A stretch of 64,000 nucleotides of DNA from Myxococcota bacterium. Lineage in GTDB: Bacteria > Myxococcota_A > Polyangia > Palsa-1104 > JAEUJZ01. The number at the start of each line of letters is the position of its first letter. The first letter of the stretch is position 1. The position numbers and the translations under genes were made by a program. The notes under the pieces were generated by a model, which was not told the origin of the DNA, did no database searches, and saw only the letters and a program-made list of their open reading frames with translations. Shown in pieces: positions 31,178-40,941 of this stretch. The stretch lies in the NCBI GenBank assembly GCA_025057315.1, contig JANWXW010000002.1, positions 37,499-101,498 on the forward strand. The letters run 5' to 3'.

Positions 31178-31963
31178 ATGCGTGCACTCATGACCCTGCT
31201 GGCATCCGGCCTGCTCGTGGTGACCGACCCGGCCAGGGCACAGTCCATCCACGACCCACATGACGATCACTTCGATGACTCCGACTACTACCAGCCGCCC
31301 CCCGAGGGCGGGGTGAGGGCCAGTGGTAGCTTTGGCTATGCCGGCATCCACCCCATTCCCTACGACGTCGGGGTTGGCTTCTGCTATACGCAGTCAATCC
31401 ACTTTCACCCCTACCAGCCCTTCGACGTGAACTTATTTCATCAGGTCAACGGGTACTACTACTTCGTCGGCGATCCATATGACTTTGGCTACAATCGATC
31501 GCTGTTCTGGTATCGCGGCCACCACCCCGTGCCCCTGGAGTTCGGCGATGGCTTCTGCTACATGAGCTGGCCCCACCGGCACCACTATCCCCCGACGCCG
31601 ATGTTGCGTGCCCACTTCCACCTGATGGGCGGTCACTACGTGTACATCGGGCCCTGGGCCCCTGCCTACTACCAGGACCGCGACCGCTACCTGCAGTACT
31701 ACAATGACTATTATCGAAGCTACTACTTTGGGAACCGCTACTACCGGATCCGGCCACAGCCTATCTTCCGGCCGGGCGTGAGCGTGCAGGTAAACCTGCC
31801 GGGCGTGAGCGTGGGCTTTGGTGGCATCGGGCGGCCGCGGGTCTATGGCGTGCCGGCTGTCCCCCCACCCGCCCCCTACCGAAGCGGCTACGTCCCTGCG
31901 CCCCCAGCCTACGGCGGCACCCCTGGAGGCTATGTCCCTCCGCCAGCCCCGGCCATTCGCTAG
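31178..31963 (+). CDS. Secreted His/Tyr-rich protein, function unknown
   Basis: 261 residues from the ATG at 31178, chosen because GGAGGG (31165-31170) lies 7 nt upstream and a signal peptide begins there (MTLLASGLLVVTDPARAQS). An upstream ATG at 31157 would add seven residues. The mature part has about 15 His and many Tyr, with aromatic runs such as HYPPTPMLRAHFHLMGGHYVY and YYNDYYRSYYFGNRYY and a duplicated phrase (GVGFCYTQSIHFHPY against FGDGFCYMSWPHRHHY). The C-terminus is Pro/Gly/Tyr-rich. I do not recognise a family. The duplicated halves and His clusters suggest metal binding or structural surface use, but that is inference. Confidence 0.78.
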   Translation: MRALMTLLASGLLVVTDPARAQSIHDPHDDHFDDSDYYQPPPEGGVRASGSFGYAGIHPIPYDVGVGFCYTQSIHFHPYQPFDVNLFHQVNGYYYFVGDPYDFGYNRSLFWYRGHHPVPLEFGDGFCYMSWPHRHHYPPTPMLRAHFHLMGGHYVYIGPWAPAYYQDRDRYLQYYNDYYRSYYFGNRYYRIRPQPIFRPGVSVQVNLPGVSVGFGGIGRPRVYGVPAVPPPAPYRSGYVPAPPAYGGTPGGYVPPPAPAIR

Positions 31964-31972
31964 GACCCTGGC

Positions 31973-32980
31973 TCAGTACCGGATGAGGGCGCTGCCCCAG
32001 GTGAAGCCGCTGCCGAATGCGGCCAGCAGCAGCAGGTCTCCGCGCTGGAGCTTGCCTGACTCGGCCAGTTCGGACAGCCCGATGGGGATGGTGGCAGCGG
32101 TCGTGTTGCCATACCGCTCGATGTTGTTCCAGCAGCGTTCATCGGGAATGCCGAGCTTGCGGGCCACCAGCTCGTTGATGCGCAGGTTGGCCTGGTGGGG
32201 CACAAACCAGCGCACGTCGTTGGCTGTCATGCCCATCTCGTCCAAGACCTGCTGCGCGGCCTCGGGCATCTTCTCGGTGGCCCAGCGAAAGACCAGGCGC
32301 CCGTTCATCTGCGGGAAGTGCAGGCCGTCCTCCAGCATCTTGTGCGTCAGGCGCGGCATGCGGGCGCTGGTGGGGGCCACGCACCACAGCTCCTTGGCGC
32401 CGGTCCCATCGGCACAGACCCGGACGCACAGCACGCCGGAGTCGGACGGCAGGCCCGCCCCCTCGCGAGCGCCCAGCACCACCGCGCCAGCACCATCCCC
32501 AAACAGCACGGTCACGTCTCGCCCCCGGTCAGAGAAGTCCAAGCCCGTGGAGTGGACTTCAGCTCCGACGAGCAGCACGTGGCGATAGGTGCCGGTGCGC
32601 AGGAAGGCATCGGCGATCTGAAGGCCATAGAGGAACCCGCTGCACTGCGTGCGGATGTCGAGCGCCGCAATCGGGCGACAGCCCAGCCGGGCCTGGAGGA
32701 AGCAAGCGCTGCCCGGGAAGCACACATCCGGTGACAGCGTGGCAAAGATGATAAGATCCAGGTCGGTGGGAGCAAGGCCTGCCTGTTCCAGCGCCTTCTG
32801 CGCAGCCGGCAGGGCCAGGTCGGAAGCGCCCACCCCATCTTCGACGTAGCGCCGCTCCCGGATGCCGGTGCGCTGGACGATCCACTCGTCGCTGGTGTTC
32901 ATGCTCTGCGCCAGCTCCTCGTTGGTGACGACACGCGGTGGAAGGTAGTGCCCGAGCCCTTCGATGACCGTTCGAATCAT
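31973..32980 (-). CDS. fabH: Beta-ketoacyl-ACP synthase III FabH
   Basis: 335 residues. Catalytic triad: Cys in IRTQCSGFLYGLQ, His in FVPHQANLRI and Asn in NIERYGNTTAATIP. The N-terminal GLGHYLPPRVVTNEELA and TSDEWIVQRTGIRERR are textbook FabH. It condenses acetyl-CoA (or another short acyl-CoA) with malonyl-ACP to start fatty acid synthesis; some paralogues act in secondary metabolism. AGGAG sits about 5 nt before the ATG at 32980, which is preferred over the longer open frame upstream. It stands alone, converging on the His/Tyr-rich gene, with no other fab genes in the window. Confidence 0.94.
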   Translation of the reverse strand: MIRTVIEGLGHYLPPRVVTNEELAQSMNTSDEWIVQRTGIRERRYVEDGVGASDLALPAAQKALEQAGLAPTDLDLIIFATLSPDVCFPGSACFLQARLGCRPIAALDIRTQCSGFLYGLQIADAFLRTGTYRHVLLVGAEVHSTGLDFSDRGRDVTVLFGDGAGAVVLGAREGAGLPSDSGVLCVRVCADGTGAKELWCVAPTSARMPRLTHKMLEDGLHFPQMNGRLVFRWATEKMPEAAQQVLDEMGMTANDVRWFVPHQANLRINELVARKLGIPDERCWNNIERYGNTTAATIPIGLSELAESGKLQRGDLLLLAAFGSGFTWGSALIRY

Positions 32981-33146
32981 GCTCGCTCCTGCGGGAAAAG
33001 GATCGGCCCCCCATTGTGGGTCAGGCCCGCAGCGGGCGCAAGGCATGTCGCCGACGGAAATTGGTCCAATGACCAAAGGATGAGACCAATCCGCCTCGAG
33101 CGGAGGCCTGGGGGTGCTGGGGAGGGGTCCCCGGCCTTGGAGCACG

Positions 33147-34121
33147 TCAGAACCAGCTGCAGCCACCGGCCGGCTTGAGCGGCTTGTGTCCCTCCACCAC
33201 CGGTAGAACCACCCGGATCGCAGGCGAGGGCGGCGCCTTGGCGTCGACCAGCCGAACCTGGACGGCGTGCTCCTGGTTGTCGCCGCCCATCGGCGGGAAA
33301 AAAATCACGTACTGGCGCAGCAGCTCCTGCACAAAGGACTCGAAACGGCCGCCGATCTCGTCGATGGACTTGCAGCCCCGTGCCGTGCCTCCCGAGGTGC
33401 GCGATAGCTCAATGAGCGACTTGAGCCGCCCTGGCTCGAAGGGTCCGTAGCCGATGGTGCTGATGACGATGCCCTCCTGGGCCGCCTTCTGGCCCACCTG
33501 GTTGAAGGCCTCTTTGTCGAGCTTCTCGTCGATGCCGTCGGAAAACAGAAGCACGATCTTGCGCCGCCCCCGCTCCTGGCCACGGAGGATGTCCATGGCA
33601 ACGCGCAGGCTCTCGAGCATGCGGACCTCGGGCGGAGCGTCCTGCTCGATGGCCAGCCGACTCAGTGCCGCACCCACCTCGGCAGCGGTGCCTCCATCCA
33701 GCAGGCGCTGGACCGAGCCGGCGTAGGCCAGCACGCCCATGCGGGCCGATGGGATGTTGGTGAGGCTGTCTGCAACCTTGCGCAGGCCCTGCTTGACCGC
33801 ATCGAGCGCCGGCTCCATGGCCGGCGAAACCTGCACCACGGCCACGACGTATACTGGCTCTTTGGCGCGCTCGAAGAAGGCCATCTTGTCCCCCTGGCTG
33901 ATCTCTTTGCCGTCGATAATCAAGCGGAAATCGCTGGCCCGGCGGCTGGTCACGACGGTGCCATCGGGCTCGGTCACGGTCACATACGCCTTCAGGCGGG
34001 GCATGGCCTCCAACCCCACCCGCTCTAGGTGGACGCGGACGCCCTGGGCAGCGGCCGGGCAGGCATCCAGGTGGAGGGCCGCACAGAGGAACAAGGCAGC
34101 AACGAGGGCTCGCGGCGGCAT
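33147..34121 (-). CDS. Secreted VWA-like protein with degenerate metal site
   Basis: 324 residues from the ATG at 34121, with a signal peptide (VAALFLCAALHLDACPAAAQG). A VWA fold is recognisable: VVAVVQVSPAMEPALDAVKQGLRKV, then RRKIVLLFSDGIDEK and GIVISTIGYGPF. The MIDAS DxSxS is changed to Q97-V-S99-P-A, losing the first Asp, so canonical metal binding is doubtful, although the later SDGID Asp is kept. The C-terminal tail (VQVRLVDAKAPPSPAIRVVLPV) resembles the companion domain of secreted VWA proteins in this lineage. It ends in GGCSWF. A TATAAT box is 6 nt before the ATG. Confidence 0.82.
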   Translation of the reverse strand: MPPRALVAALFLCAALHLDACPAAAQGVRVHLERVGLEAMPRLKAYVTVTEPDGTVVTSRRASDFRLIIDGKEISQGDKMAFFERAKEPVYVVAVVQVSPAMEPALDAVKQGLRKVADSLTNIPSARMGVLAYAGSVQRLLDGGTAAEVGAALSRLAIEQDAPPEVRMLESLRVAMDILRGQERGRRKIVLLFSDGIDEKLDKEAFNQVGQKAAQEGIVISTIGYGPFEPGRLKSLIELSRTSGGTARGCKSIDEIGGRFESFVQELLRQYVIFFPPMGGDNQEHAVQVRLVDAKAPPSPAIRVVLPVVEGHKPLKPAGGCSWF

Positions 34122-34127
34122 TTTTTT

Positions 34128-34133
34128 ATTATA
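34128..34133 (-). promoter_or_regulatory. Consensus -10 box TATAAT, 6 nt before the VWA gene ATG
   Basis: On the minus strand TATAAT-AAAAAA-ATG. This exact consensus -10 hexamer is positioned for transcription to start at the ATG. It also decides the start at 34121 over a possible upstream in-frame ATG at 34172, which would lie upstream of the promoter. Confidence 0.6.
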
Positions 34134-34213
34134 GAGCGGCCGCACAAAAGGGGTTGCAGGCGGCCGTGGCAAGTACCATGATGCCGTCGGGGTACCGAAA
34201 TTGGAGGTAGAAC

Positions 34214-34609
34214 ATGAGCATTCCCAACGAGATCCTCAAGGCGGTGATAGAATACGGGCTCAAGGCAGCGGTAGGGTACGGGCTCGGTCGTCTGGCAGAT
34301 CGGATCAGCTGGGAGGACCTCCGCCGGCTATCCGGCGATGACCTGCGTCGTCTGGCGCGTCGGCTGCGCGACGTGTCAGGCGACGATGTGCTTCACCTGG
34401 TCGGGCTGCAGCGGCGGACCTCGCGGTGGTGGACCGCCGGGATGGTGGCGGGCAGCTTCGCCGCGGGCCTGGTGGTCGGTACGGGCCTGGGGTGGCTGGT
34501 CGCCTCCCGCGGCGGCGAGGACCGTTCACCGCTATGGGAGCGCCTGACCGGGCCCTTCCGTGGGCGCCCGGCCGAAAGCAACCAGGATACCACCCGCCCG
34601 AGCGCATAG
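34214..34609 (+). CDS. Small membrane protein, function unknown
   Basis: 131 residues. TTGGAGGT lies about 6 nt before the ATG. An amphipathic N-terminal half with charged repeats (SWEDLRRLSGDDLRRLARRL, VSGDDVLHLVGLQRR) precedes one membrane helix (about 73-95, GMVAGSFAAGLVVGTGLGWLV) and a short hydrophilic tail. No motif is recognised. It ends 8 bp before the convergent 287-residue gene. Confidence 0.72.
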   Translation: MSIPNEILKAVIEYGLKAAVGYGLGRLADRISWEDLRRLSGDDLRRLARRLRDVSGDDVLHLVGLQRRTSRWWTAGMVAGSFAAGLVVGTGLGWLVASRGGEDRSPLWERLTGPFRGRPAESNQDTTRPSA

Positions 34610-34617
34610 CCCTCGTC

Positions 34618-35481
34618 TCACTCTGGCCCGAGCTCCAGGAGCGTGCCCAACGACTCGGCGGTCAGCTGGAGGCCATGGCGCTCCAGCCACTCGCCCAGCG
34701 TCAGATCGCCGCCAGCGGCCGCCAGCGCACTCAGCACCTGGTGGCGCAGTGTCCTGGCCTGCTCAGAGGGCAACACATGGCGCAACAGGGCGCCTGCGGC
34801 CACTTCCAGCAGCTCCAACGCCTCATCGTCTGCCACCCTGGCGAGGCAGGAGACCGGCTGTGCCAGCACCACCTCTAGCAACGACAGGCGCAGGGCGCGG
34901 GCCTGGGCGCTGTCCCGACCCTCGGCGAGCACGTGGGCAGCGTGGCGCAGCGCGCGGCGGACAAAACCATGCAAAAAGCGCCGCGTCTCCGGCTCTAGGC
35001 GCCGGTCGAACTCAGCGCGCACGGCCTGCAGGGTCCTGACCAGGGCAGCGCCGCCCAGCGGCACCGCCTTGCGGATGAGGGCTGGTAGGCCCCAGTCGGC
35101 GAAAAAAGGATTCACCCTGTCATTGAACTCGCGCAGGGCCTCGTAGAGCAGGTCGCGCAGGACCTCCTCCAACGTTGGGTTGCTTAGCAGGGCCTGGGCC
35201 AGCTCTGGCGGCAACCGCAGGGGCCGCTGGCACAGGGTCGCCAGGGCCTGACGTGCCTCGTCGGGGATGTAGGCCGACAGCGGCCAAGGGTCGCTGCGCG
35301 CCGCAGAGGCAAGCACGGGCCGCAGCGTCCGCAGCGCGGACAGCAGCAGCTCCGCGGTCTGCGTCGGGCCGAGCACCGCATCCAGCAGGGGACCCAGCCG
35401 CGCGGGCTGGCAGAGTTGGCGCAGCGGACGTTGCCGGAGCTGCTCCCACAACGTCTGCGTAGAGGTGCTGAGGGTCGTCAT
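34618..35481 (-). CDS. Helical protein of unknown function, downstream of the FAD-linked oxidase
   Basis: 287 residues, almost entirely helical and Leu/Ala/Arg-rich, without signal peptide, membrane helix or cysteine motif. Recognisable blocks are LLYEALREFNDRVNPFFADWGLP and LLEVAAGALLRHVLPSEQARTL. The ATG follows the stop of the oxidase gene by 3 nt (TGAGCGATG), so the two are co-translated. I do not recognise the family. Confidence 0.72.
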   Translation of the reverse strand: MTTLSTSTQTLWEQLRQRPLRQLCQPARLGPLLDAVLGPTQTAELLLSALRTLRPVLASAARSDPWPLSAYIPDEARQALATLCQRPLRLPPELAQALLSNPTLEEVLRDLLYEALREFNDRVNPFFADWGLPALIRKAVPLGGAALVRTLQAVRAEFDRRLEPETRRFLHGFVRRALRHAAHVLAEGRDSAQARALRLSLLEVVLAQPVSCLARVADDEALELLEVAAGALLRHVLPSEQARTLRHQVLSALAAAGGDLTLGEWLERHGLQLTAESLGTLLELGPE

Positions 35482-35484
35482 CGC

Positions 35485-36915
<1,431 letters not shown>

Positions 36916-37038
36916 TGTCACTCAGCTGGGGCCTCTTTCCAGAGCCCTTCCCAGGGGGCATCCGCTTGGGGGGACGCGGTGCGCTCGGCGGCACAGCGGG
37001 TGGCCCCCCTGACAAGTTCCGGCCGCCTGGCCAGGTGG

Positions 37039-39858
37039 TCAGCGCGCCGCCTCACCGGGCCGCTGTCCCAGCGTGACCGGCACGGTCAGCCGTTTGCCCT
37101 CCCGCACCAGGATCATCTCCACCTGCTCGCCGGGCTTGAGCGAGCGCAGGACAAAGGCCATGTCCTCCAGCGTGTCGATGACCTTGCCTGCTAGGCCAAC
37201 GAGCACATCGCCCGGGCGGGCGCCGGCCTGCTCGGCCGGGCTGCCGGGCCGTGTCCCGGACAGGCGCACACCCCCTTTGCGCCCCTGCATGGCAGAGAAG
37301 TCGGGGATGGTCCCCAAGTAGGCTCCGTAGCCGCGTCCGTCGCCGGGCCGCGGTGGCGGACGGGAGGCCCGCTGGAAGGTGAGAACGCCGCCCGTGCTCA
37401 GGTGAGCAGCCAGCGCCTGCACCGTCCCTGCCACGGCCTGTCCCACCTGCACCACACCGAGGGCATTGATGCGGTCCGCCGTGTCGCTGGGCCGGTGATA
37501 GTCCGCATGGGCACCCGTGAAGAAGAACAGCACCGGCACCCCTGCCGCATAAAACGGCGTCATGTCACTGGGTCCGTAGCCGTCTCCACCGGTGTGGCAC
37601 ACCAGCCCTAGCCCACGACACACCGGCTGCACCAGGTCGGTCCACTCCTTGGCCGAATCGGTCCCCCCCACGGCAAGCGCCGGCAGCGTGGTTCCCTCTT
37701 GGGAGGCCAGACGCCCAACCATATCGAGGTTGATCATCGCTCGCAGGCGCTGCCGCACAAGGCCACGGGGCAGGTCGCGAACAAACCGGCTCGACCCCAC
37801 CAGACCCACCTCCTCCCCGGTGAAGGCGACAAAGTAGACGTCCAGCGGCGGGGGCGCCTCACGCAGCCGGTGGGCTACCTCCAGCAGCGCCACGGTGCCC
37901 GAAGCGTTGTCGTCTGCACCCGGATGCACGACGCGCTGGTCGGGTACGAAGGAACCGCGGCCGCCCAGCCCCAGGTGGTCGTAATGGGCGCCGATCACGA
38001 CTGCTCCGGCAGTAGCCCCCGAGGCGCGGAGCAGCCCGATGACGTTCCGCTCCTGCCGGACCTGGCGTCGCAGGGTCACCTGGCCACTGAGCTCACCCAG
38101 CAGCGCAATCCCTGCCGCCTCGCCCCGGTCTGCTGCCGCTCGCAACGCGGCCATGCCCCCCTCGCGCTGCGGCTCAGGGAGGAGCTGGACGATGGTGCCC
38201 CGTTCAACAAACAGCACCGGCAGGCCGGCGCCGCCCTCTGGTCCATCCAGGGTCAGCTCGGGCACGCCATCGCGCTCCAGGTCGACAAAGGCCACGGCGC
38301 GGGCACCATGCTCACGCAGGTTCCAGGCCTTGTAGCGCAAGTCTGAGTAGGAGCGTGCAGCTGCGGCAGAGAAGCGGCCCGCGGGCACTCCCCGCAGCAC
38401 CACCGCCACCCGATCGCGCACATCCAAGCCCGTTAGATCATCCCAGCCGGCCTCGGGCGCAGTGATGCCATAGCCAGCAAAGCGGACCTCGCCAGCAAAG
38501 CGGCCGTTGTCGGACATAGAAGCCGGCGCGGCGCGGAGCCGCACCGGCGTACCTTCGCCGGTGCGCAGCCGGAACCAGGAGCCCCCATCGCGCACCCCGA
38601 CCTGGATCTCTACCGGCTGGAAGAAGCCCTGCGACCCAGCCGGGACCAGACCCGCCTCGCGCATCCAGCGAGCAATCTCCTCGGCAGCTGCGGCCAAACC
38701 GCGGCTGCCCACGCCGCGCCCCTGTCGCGCCGGGTCGGCCAGCCAGGCCACGCGCCGGGCCGCTCGGTCCGCAGGGGTCTCGACCCGCTCCCCGGTGCGG
38801 TCCTGCCAGGTGGCGAGGAAAATGTTGGTCTCGCCCCGCACCCGAGCGCCCCGGTTGGAGGCAAACACCAGGTGCCGGCCCTGCGGAGCAAACATGGGGA
38901 AGCCGTCGAACTCCTCGGTGTAAGTGACGCGCTCTAGATCGGTTCCGTCCTCGTTGATGGCCCACAGGTCGAACTCGCGGCGGCGCGGGTCGTGGTGGTT
39001 CGAGGAAAACAAGATGCGTCGGCGGGGTCCTGGCGCCAGGCGTTGCGGGATGAAGTAGGGGGCAAAGGAGGCGCCGCCGAGGCTGGTCACCGGATGGGCC
39101 CCGCTGCCGTCGGCATTGGCCACCCACAGCTCCATTCGGCTGGGGCGCACGAGCCGGTCGCGAAGCAGCGCCTGCATCTCCGCTGCCTCCGCGTCGTTGC
39201 GCGGGCGATCGGCACGCCACACGATGCGCTGGCAGTCCTCGGAGAAAAACGCGCCCCCGTCGTAGCCCGGAGCGTTGGTCAGGCGAACCAGCCCGCTGCC
39301 ATCGGTGCGCATGCGGTACAGCTCGAGGTCGCCATCGCGGTCGGAGGTAAACACCACGGTGCCGTCGTGACACACGGTGGCCTCGGCATCGTAGCCCTTG
39401 CTCCGGGTTAGGCGCTGCAGATCCGTGCCATCGGGACGGGCAGTATAGAGTTGATAATGATAGAGGGGCCACACGTAGCCCCGGCTGCGGTCCGGCGCCG
39501 GCGGACAGGAGTCGCCAACGTGACGCGTGGAGCTAAACAGCACGCGCTGGCCATCGGGGAAGAAGAAGCTGCAAGTGGTCCGACCGCGGCCGTCACTGAC
39601 GCGTCGCAGCTCGGCGCGTGCACCGGCCAGAATCGGCGCCAACTCGATGGTGTAGATTTGGTCGCAGCGGTCCTGGGCTGTTGTAGCCTGAAGGATCAGA
39701 CGGGTGCCGTCCGGGGAAAAGTAGGCCTCGGCGTTCTCACCGCCAAAGGTAATCTGGCGGAGGTCGGCCAAGCGCACCTCCTTGGGGTGCAGCAGCGCCG
39801 GCGGTGGCCCTGCCAGGGCGGCGCTCCCGGTCAGGAGCAGTCCGGTCAGAAGGCTCAT
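37039..39858 (-). CDS. Secreted multidomain M28 aminopeptidase (PD40 - PA - M28 - PDZ)
   Basis: 939 residues from the ATG at 39858, preceded by TACATT-N6; a second ATG at 39873 is in frame. A signal peptide (MSLLTGLLLTGSAALAG) leads into TolB-like PD40 propeller repeats (AYFSPDGTRLILQ, FFFPDGQRVLFSS, TVVFTSDRDGDLELYRM). A PA-type domain follows (GYGITAPEAGWDDLTGLDVRDRVAVVLRG). The di-zinc M28 core has GAHYDHLGL, HPGADDNASGTVALLEVA, AFTGEEVGLVGSS, INLDMVGRL and HADYHRPSDT. A C-terminal PDZ domain ends the protein (GTRPGSPAEQAGARPGDVLVGLAGKVI). All M28 ligands appear present. It should act outside the inner membrane on peptides. Confidence 0.92.
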   Translation of the reverse strand: MSLLTGLLLTGSAALAGPPPALLHPKEVRLADLRQITFGGENAEAYFSPDGTRLILQATTAQDRCDQIYTIELAPILAGARAELRRVSDGRGRTTCSFFFPDGQRVLFSSTRHVGDSCPPAPDRSRGYVWPLYHYQLYTARPDGTDLQRLTRSKGYDAEATVCHDGTVVFTSDRDGDLELYRMRTDGSGLVRLTNAPGYDGGAFFSEDCQRIVWRADRPRNDAEAAEMQALLRDRLVRPSRMELWVANADGSGAHPVTSLGGASFAPYFIPQRLAPGPRRRILFSSNHHDPRRREFDLWAINEDGTDLERVTYTEEFDGFPMFAPQGRHLVFASNRGARVRGETNIFLATWQDRTGERVETPADRAARRVAWLADPARQGRGVGSRGLAAAAEEIARWMREAGLVPAGSQGFFQPVEIQVGVRDGGSWFRLRTGEGTPVRLRAAPASMSDNGRFAGEVRFAGYGITAPEAGWDDLTGLDVRDRVAVVLRGVPAGRFSAAAARSYSDLRYKAWNLREHGARAVAFVDLERDGVPELTLDGPEGGAGLPVLFVERGTIVQLLPEPQREGGMAALRAAADRGEAAGIALLGELSGQVTLRRQVRQERNVIGLLRASGATAGAVVIGAHYDHLGLGGRGSFVPDQRVVHPGADDNASGTVALLEVAHRLREAPPPLDVYFVAFTGEEVGLVGSSRFVRDLPRGLVRQRLRAMINLDMVGRLASQEGTTLPALAVGGTDSAKEWTDLVQPVCRGLGLVCHTGGDGYGPSDMTPFYAAGVPVLFFFTGAHADYHRPSDTADRINALGVVQVGQAVAGTVQALAAHLSTGGVLTFQRASRPPPRPGDGRGYGAYLGTIPDFSAMQGRKGGVRLSGTRPGSPAEQAGARPGDVLVGLAGKVIDTLEDMAFVLRSLKPGEQVEMILVREGKRLTVPVTLGQRPGEAAR

Positions 39859-39864
39859 CAAGCC

Positions 39865-39870
39865 AATGTA
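39865..39870 (-). promoter_or_regulatory. -10-like box TACATT, 6 nt before the M28 peptidase ATG
   Basis: On the minus strand TACATT-GGCTTG-ATG. The box is inside the slightly longer open frame that begins at 39873, so the spacing argues for ATG 39858 as the real, possibly leaderless, start. Confidence 0.45.
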
Positions 39871-40062
39871 CATAGGCCAAAGTGGTAACGGCCCCACCGG
39901 GGGACGTCAAGCGAGGCCCAACCTCGCCCAGCCATGCTGAAAGCAGGCGCCCGGTCCAGCCGAATAGGAAAAGTGAAGACGGACAGCGTAAAATGATGCT
40001 AAAGATCACACACTGCTTGCGACCGGCAGGACCGGGCAGCAGTTGCCCAGGCGGTTGCGAGC

Positions 40063-40070
40063 AAAGGAGA
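40063..40070 (+). promoter_or_regulatory. Shine-Dalgarno AAAGGAGA before the coiled-coil gene
   Basis: AAAGGAGA ends 9 nt before the ATG at 40080. This is a conventional ribosome-binding site on a leader of unknown length; the 220-bp divergent gap to the M28 gene (39859-40079) is otherwise without features. Confidence 0.65.
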
Positions 40071-40079
40071 TCCCCCTAA

Positions 40080-40832
40080 ATGGCCGCACAACGTCGCGAA
40101 GAGAACTCGCTTCTGCTCTCCCTAAGGGATGTCAAAAACCTGGTGGAGGATCGCCTCCGTGAGGAAGAGGAGGAGCGGAGGCGCAAGTTGGAAGAAGAGG
40201 CCAGGGCGGCTGAGGAGGCGATCCGCCGAGCCAAGGAAGAGGAAGAGAGGCGGATCCGGGAGCAGGAGGAGAGGGCGCGACAGGAGCGGGAGCGCATCGA
40301 ACGTCAGCGGCGAGAGGAGCAGCTGCGGCTGGAAGAGGCGGAGCGGCGGGCGCGCATCGAGGCTCAGGCGCGGCTGGAGGAGGCGCGCATCCGCGCCGAA
40401 GCCGAGGCGATCGCCTCGCGGCCGTTTCCCTGGCGCCTGGTGGGGATGGTCACGGCGGCGTTGCTGGTCGTCTCCGGTGGTGTAATCACGCTGGTGGTCA
40501 AGTATCAGGAGCGTGCTCGTGCCGAAGAAATCGCCCGTGCCCAGCAGCGTCTCGAGGAAGAGCAGCGGCGGGCTGAGGAAGAGCGCAAGCGGCTGGAGGC
40601 TGAGCAGGCCCAGCTGACAGCCAAGCTGGCCGACCTGCAGAGACAATATGAGGCAGCCAAGACGGCCGAGGAGCAGCGGCGCATCGCGGCGGAGATGCGC
40701 GAGGCCCAGGCGCGCGAGGCCCAGGCGCGGGCAGCGGCGGCAGCAGCGGCCAAGGCAGCCAAGGAGCGGCAGAAAAAGGCCCAGCTCGACAAATGTCTGA
40801 AGGATCCCAACGACCCGCTCTGCGGCCTGTGA
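40080..40832 (+). CDS. Coiled-coil membrane protein with CLKDPNDPLCGL tail
   Basis: 250 residues. A long Glu/Arg-rich coiled coil (about 5-115) is followed by one membrane helix (about 119-140, RLVGMVTAALLVVSGGVITLVV), a second Glu/Arg/Ala coiled coil (about 142-235) and a C-terminal CLKDPNDPLCGL with two Cys. The topology is probably cytoplasmic coil, helix, periplasmic coil. Tails of this PxDPLC type recur in myxobacterial proteins, in my recollection. It may bridge the membrane to other envelope parts. No catalytic motif is seen. Confidence 0.8.
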   Translation: MAAQRREENSLLLSLRDVKNLVEDRLREEEEERRRKLEEEARAAEEAIRRAKEEEERRIREQEERARQERERIERQRREEQLRLEEAERRARIEAQARLEEARIRAEAEAIASRPFPWRLVGMVTAALLVVSGGVITLVVKYQERARAEEIARAQQRLEEEQRRAEEERKRLEAEQAQLTAKLADLQRQYEAAKTAEEQRRIAAEMREAQAREAQARAAAAAAAKAAKERQKKAQLDKCLKDPNDPLCGL

Positions 40833-40941
40833 TGGCAGCGCTTCCCTTGTCTGGGGCCCTGCCTGTTGTCTTCCCCTCTCGTCCTGCCTGCAGGCTGCGT
40901 GCCGAATGAGCCACGTGCCGGGCCCGCCCCTGCCTGACCAC

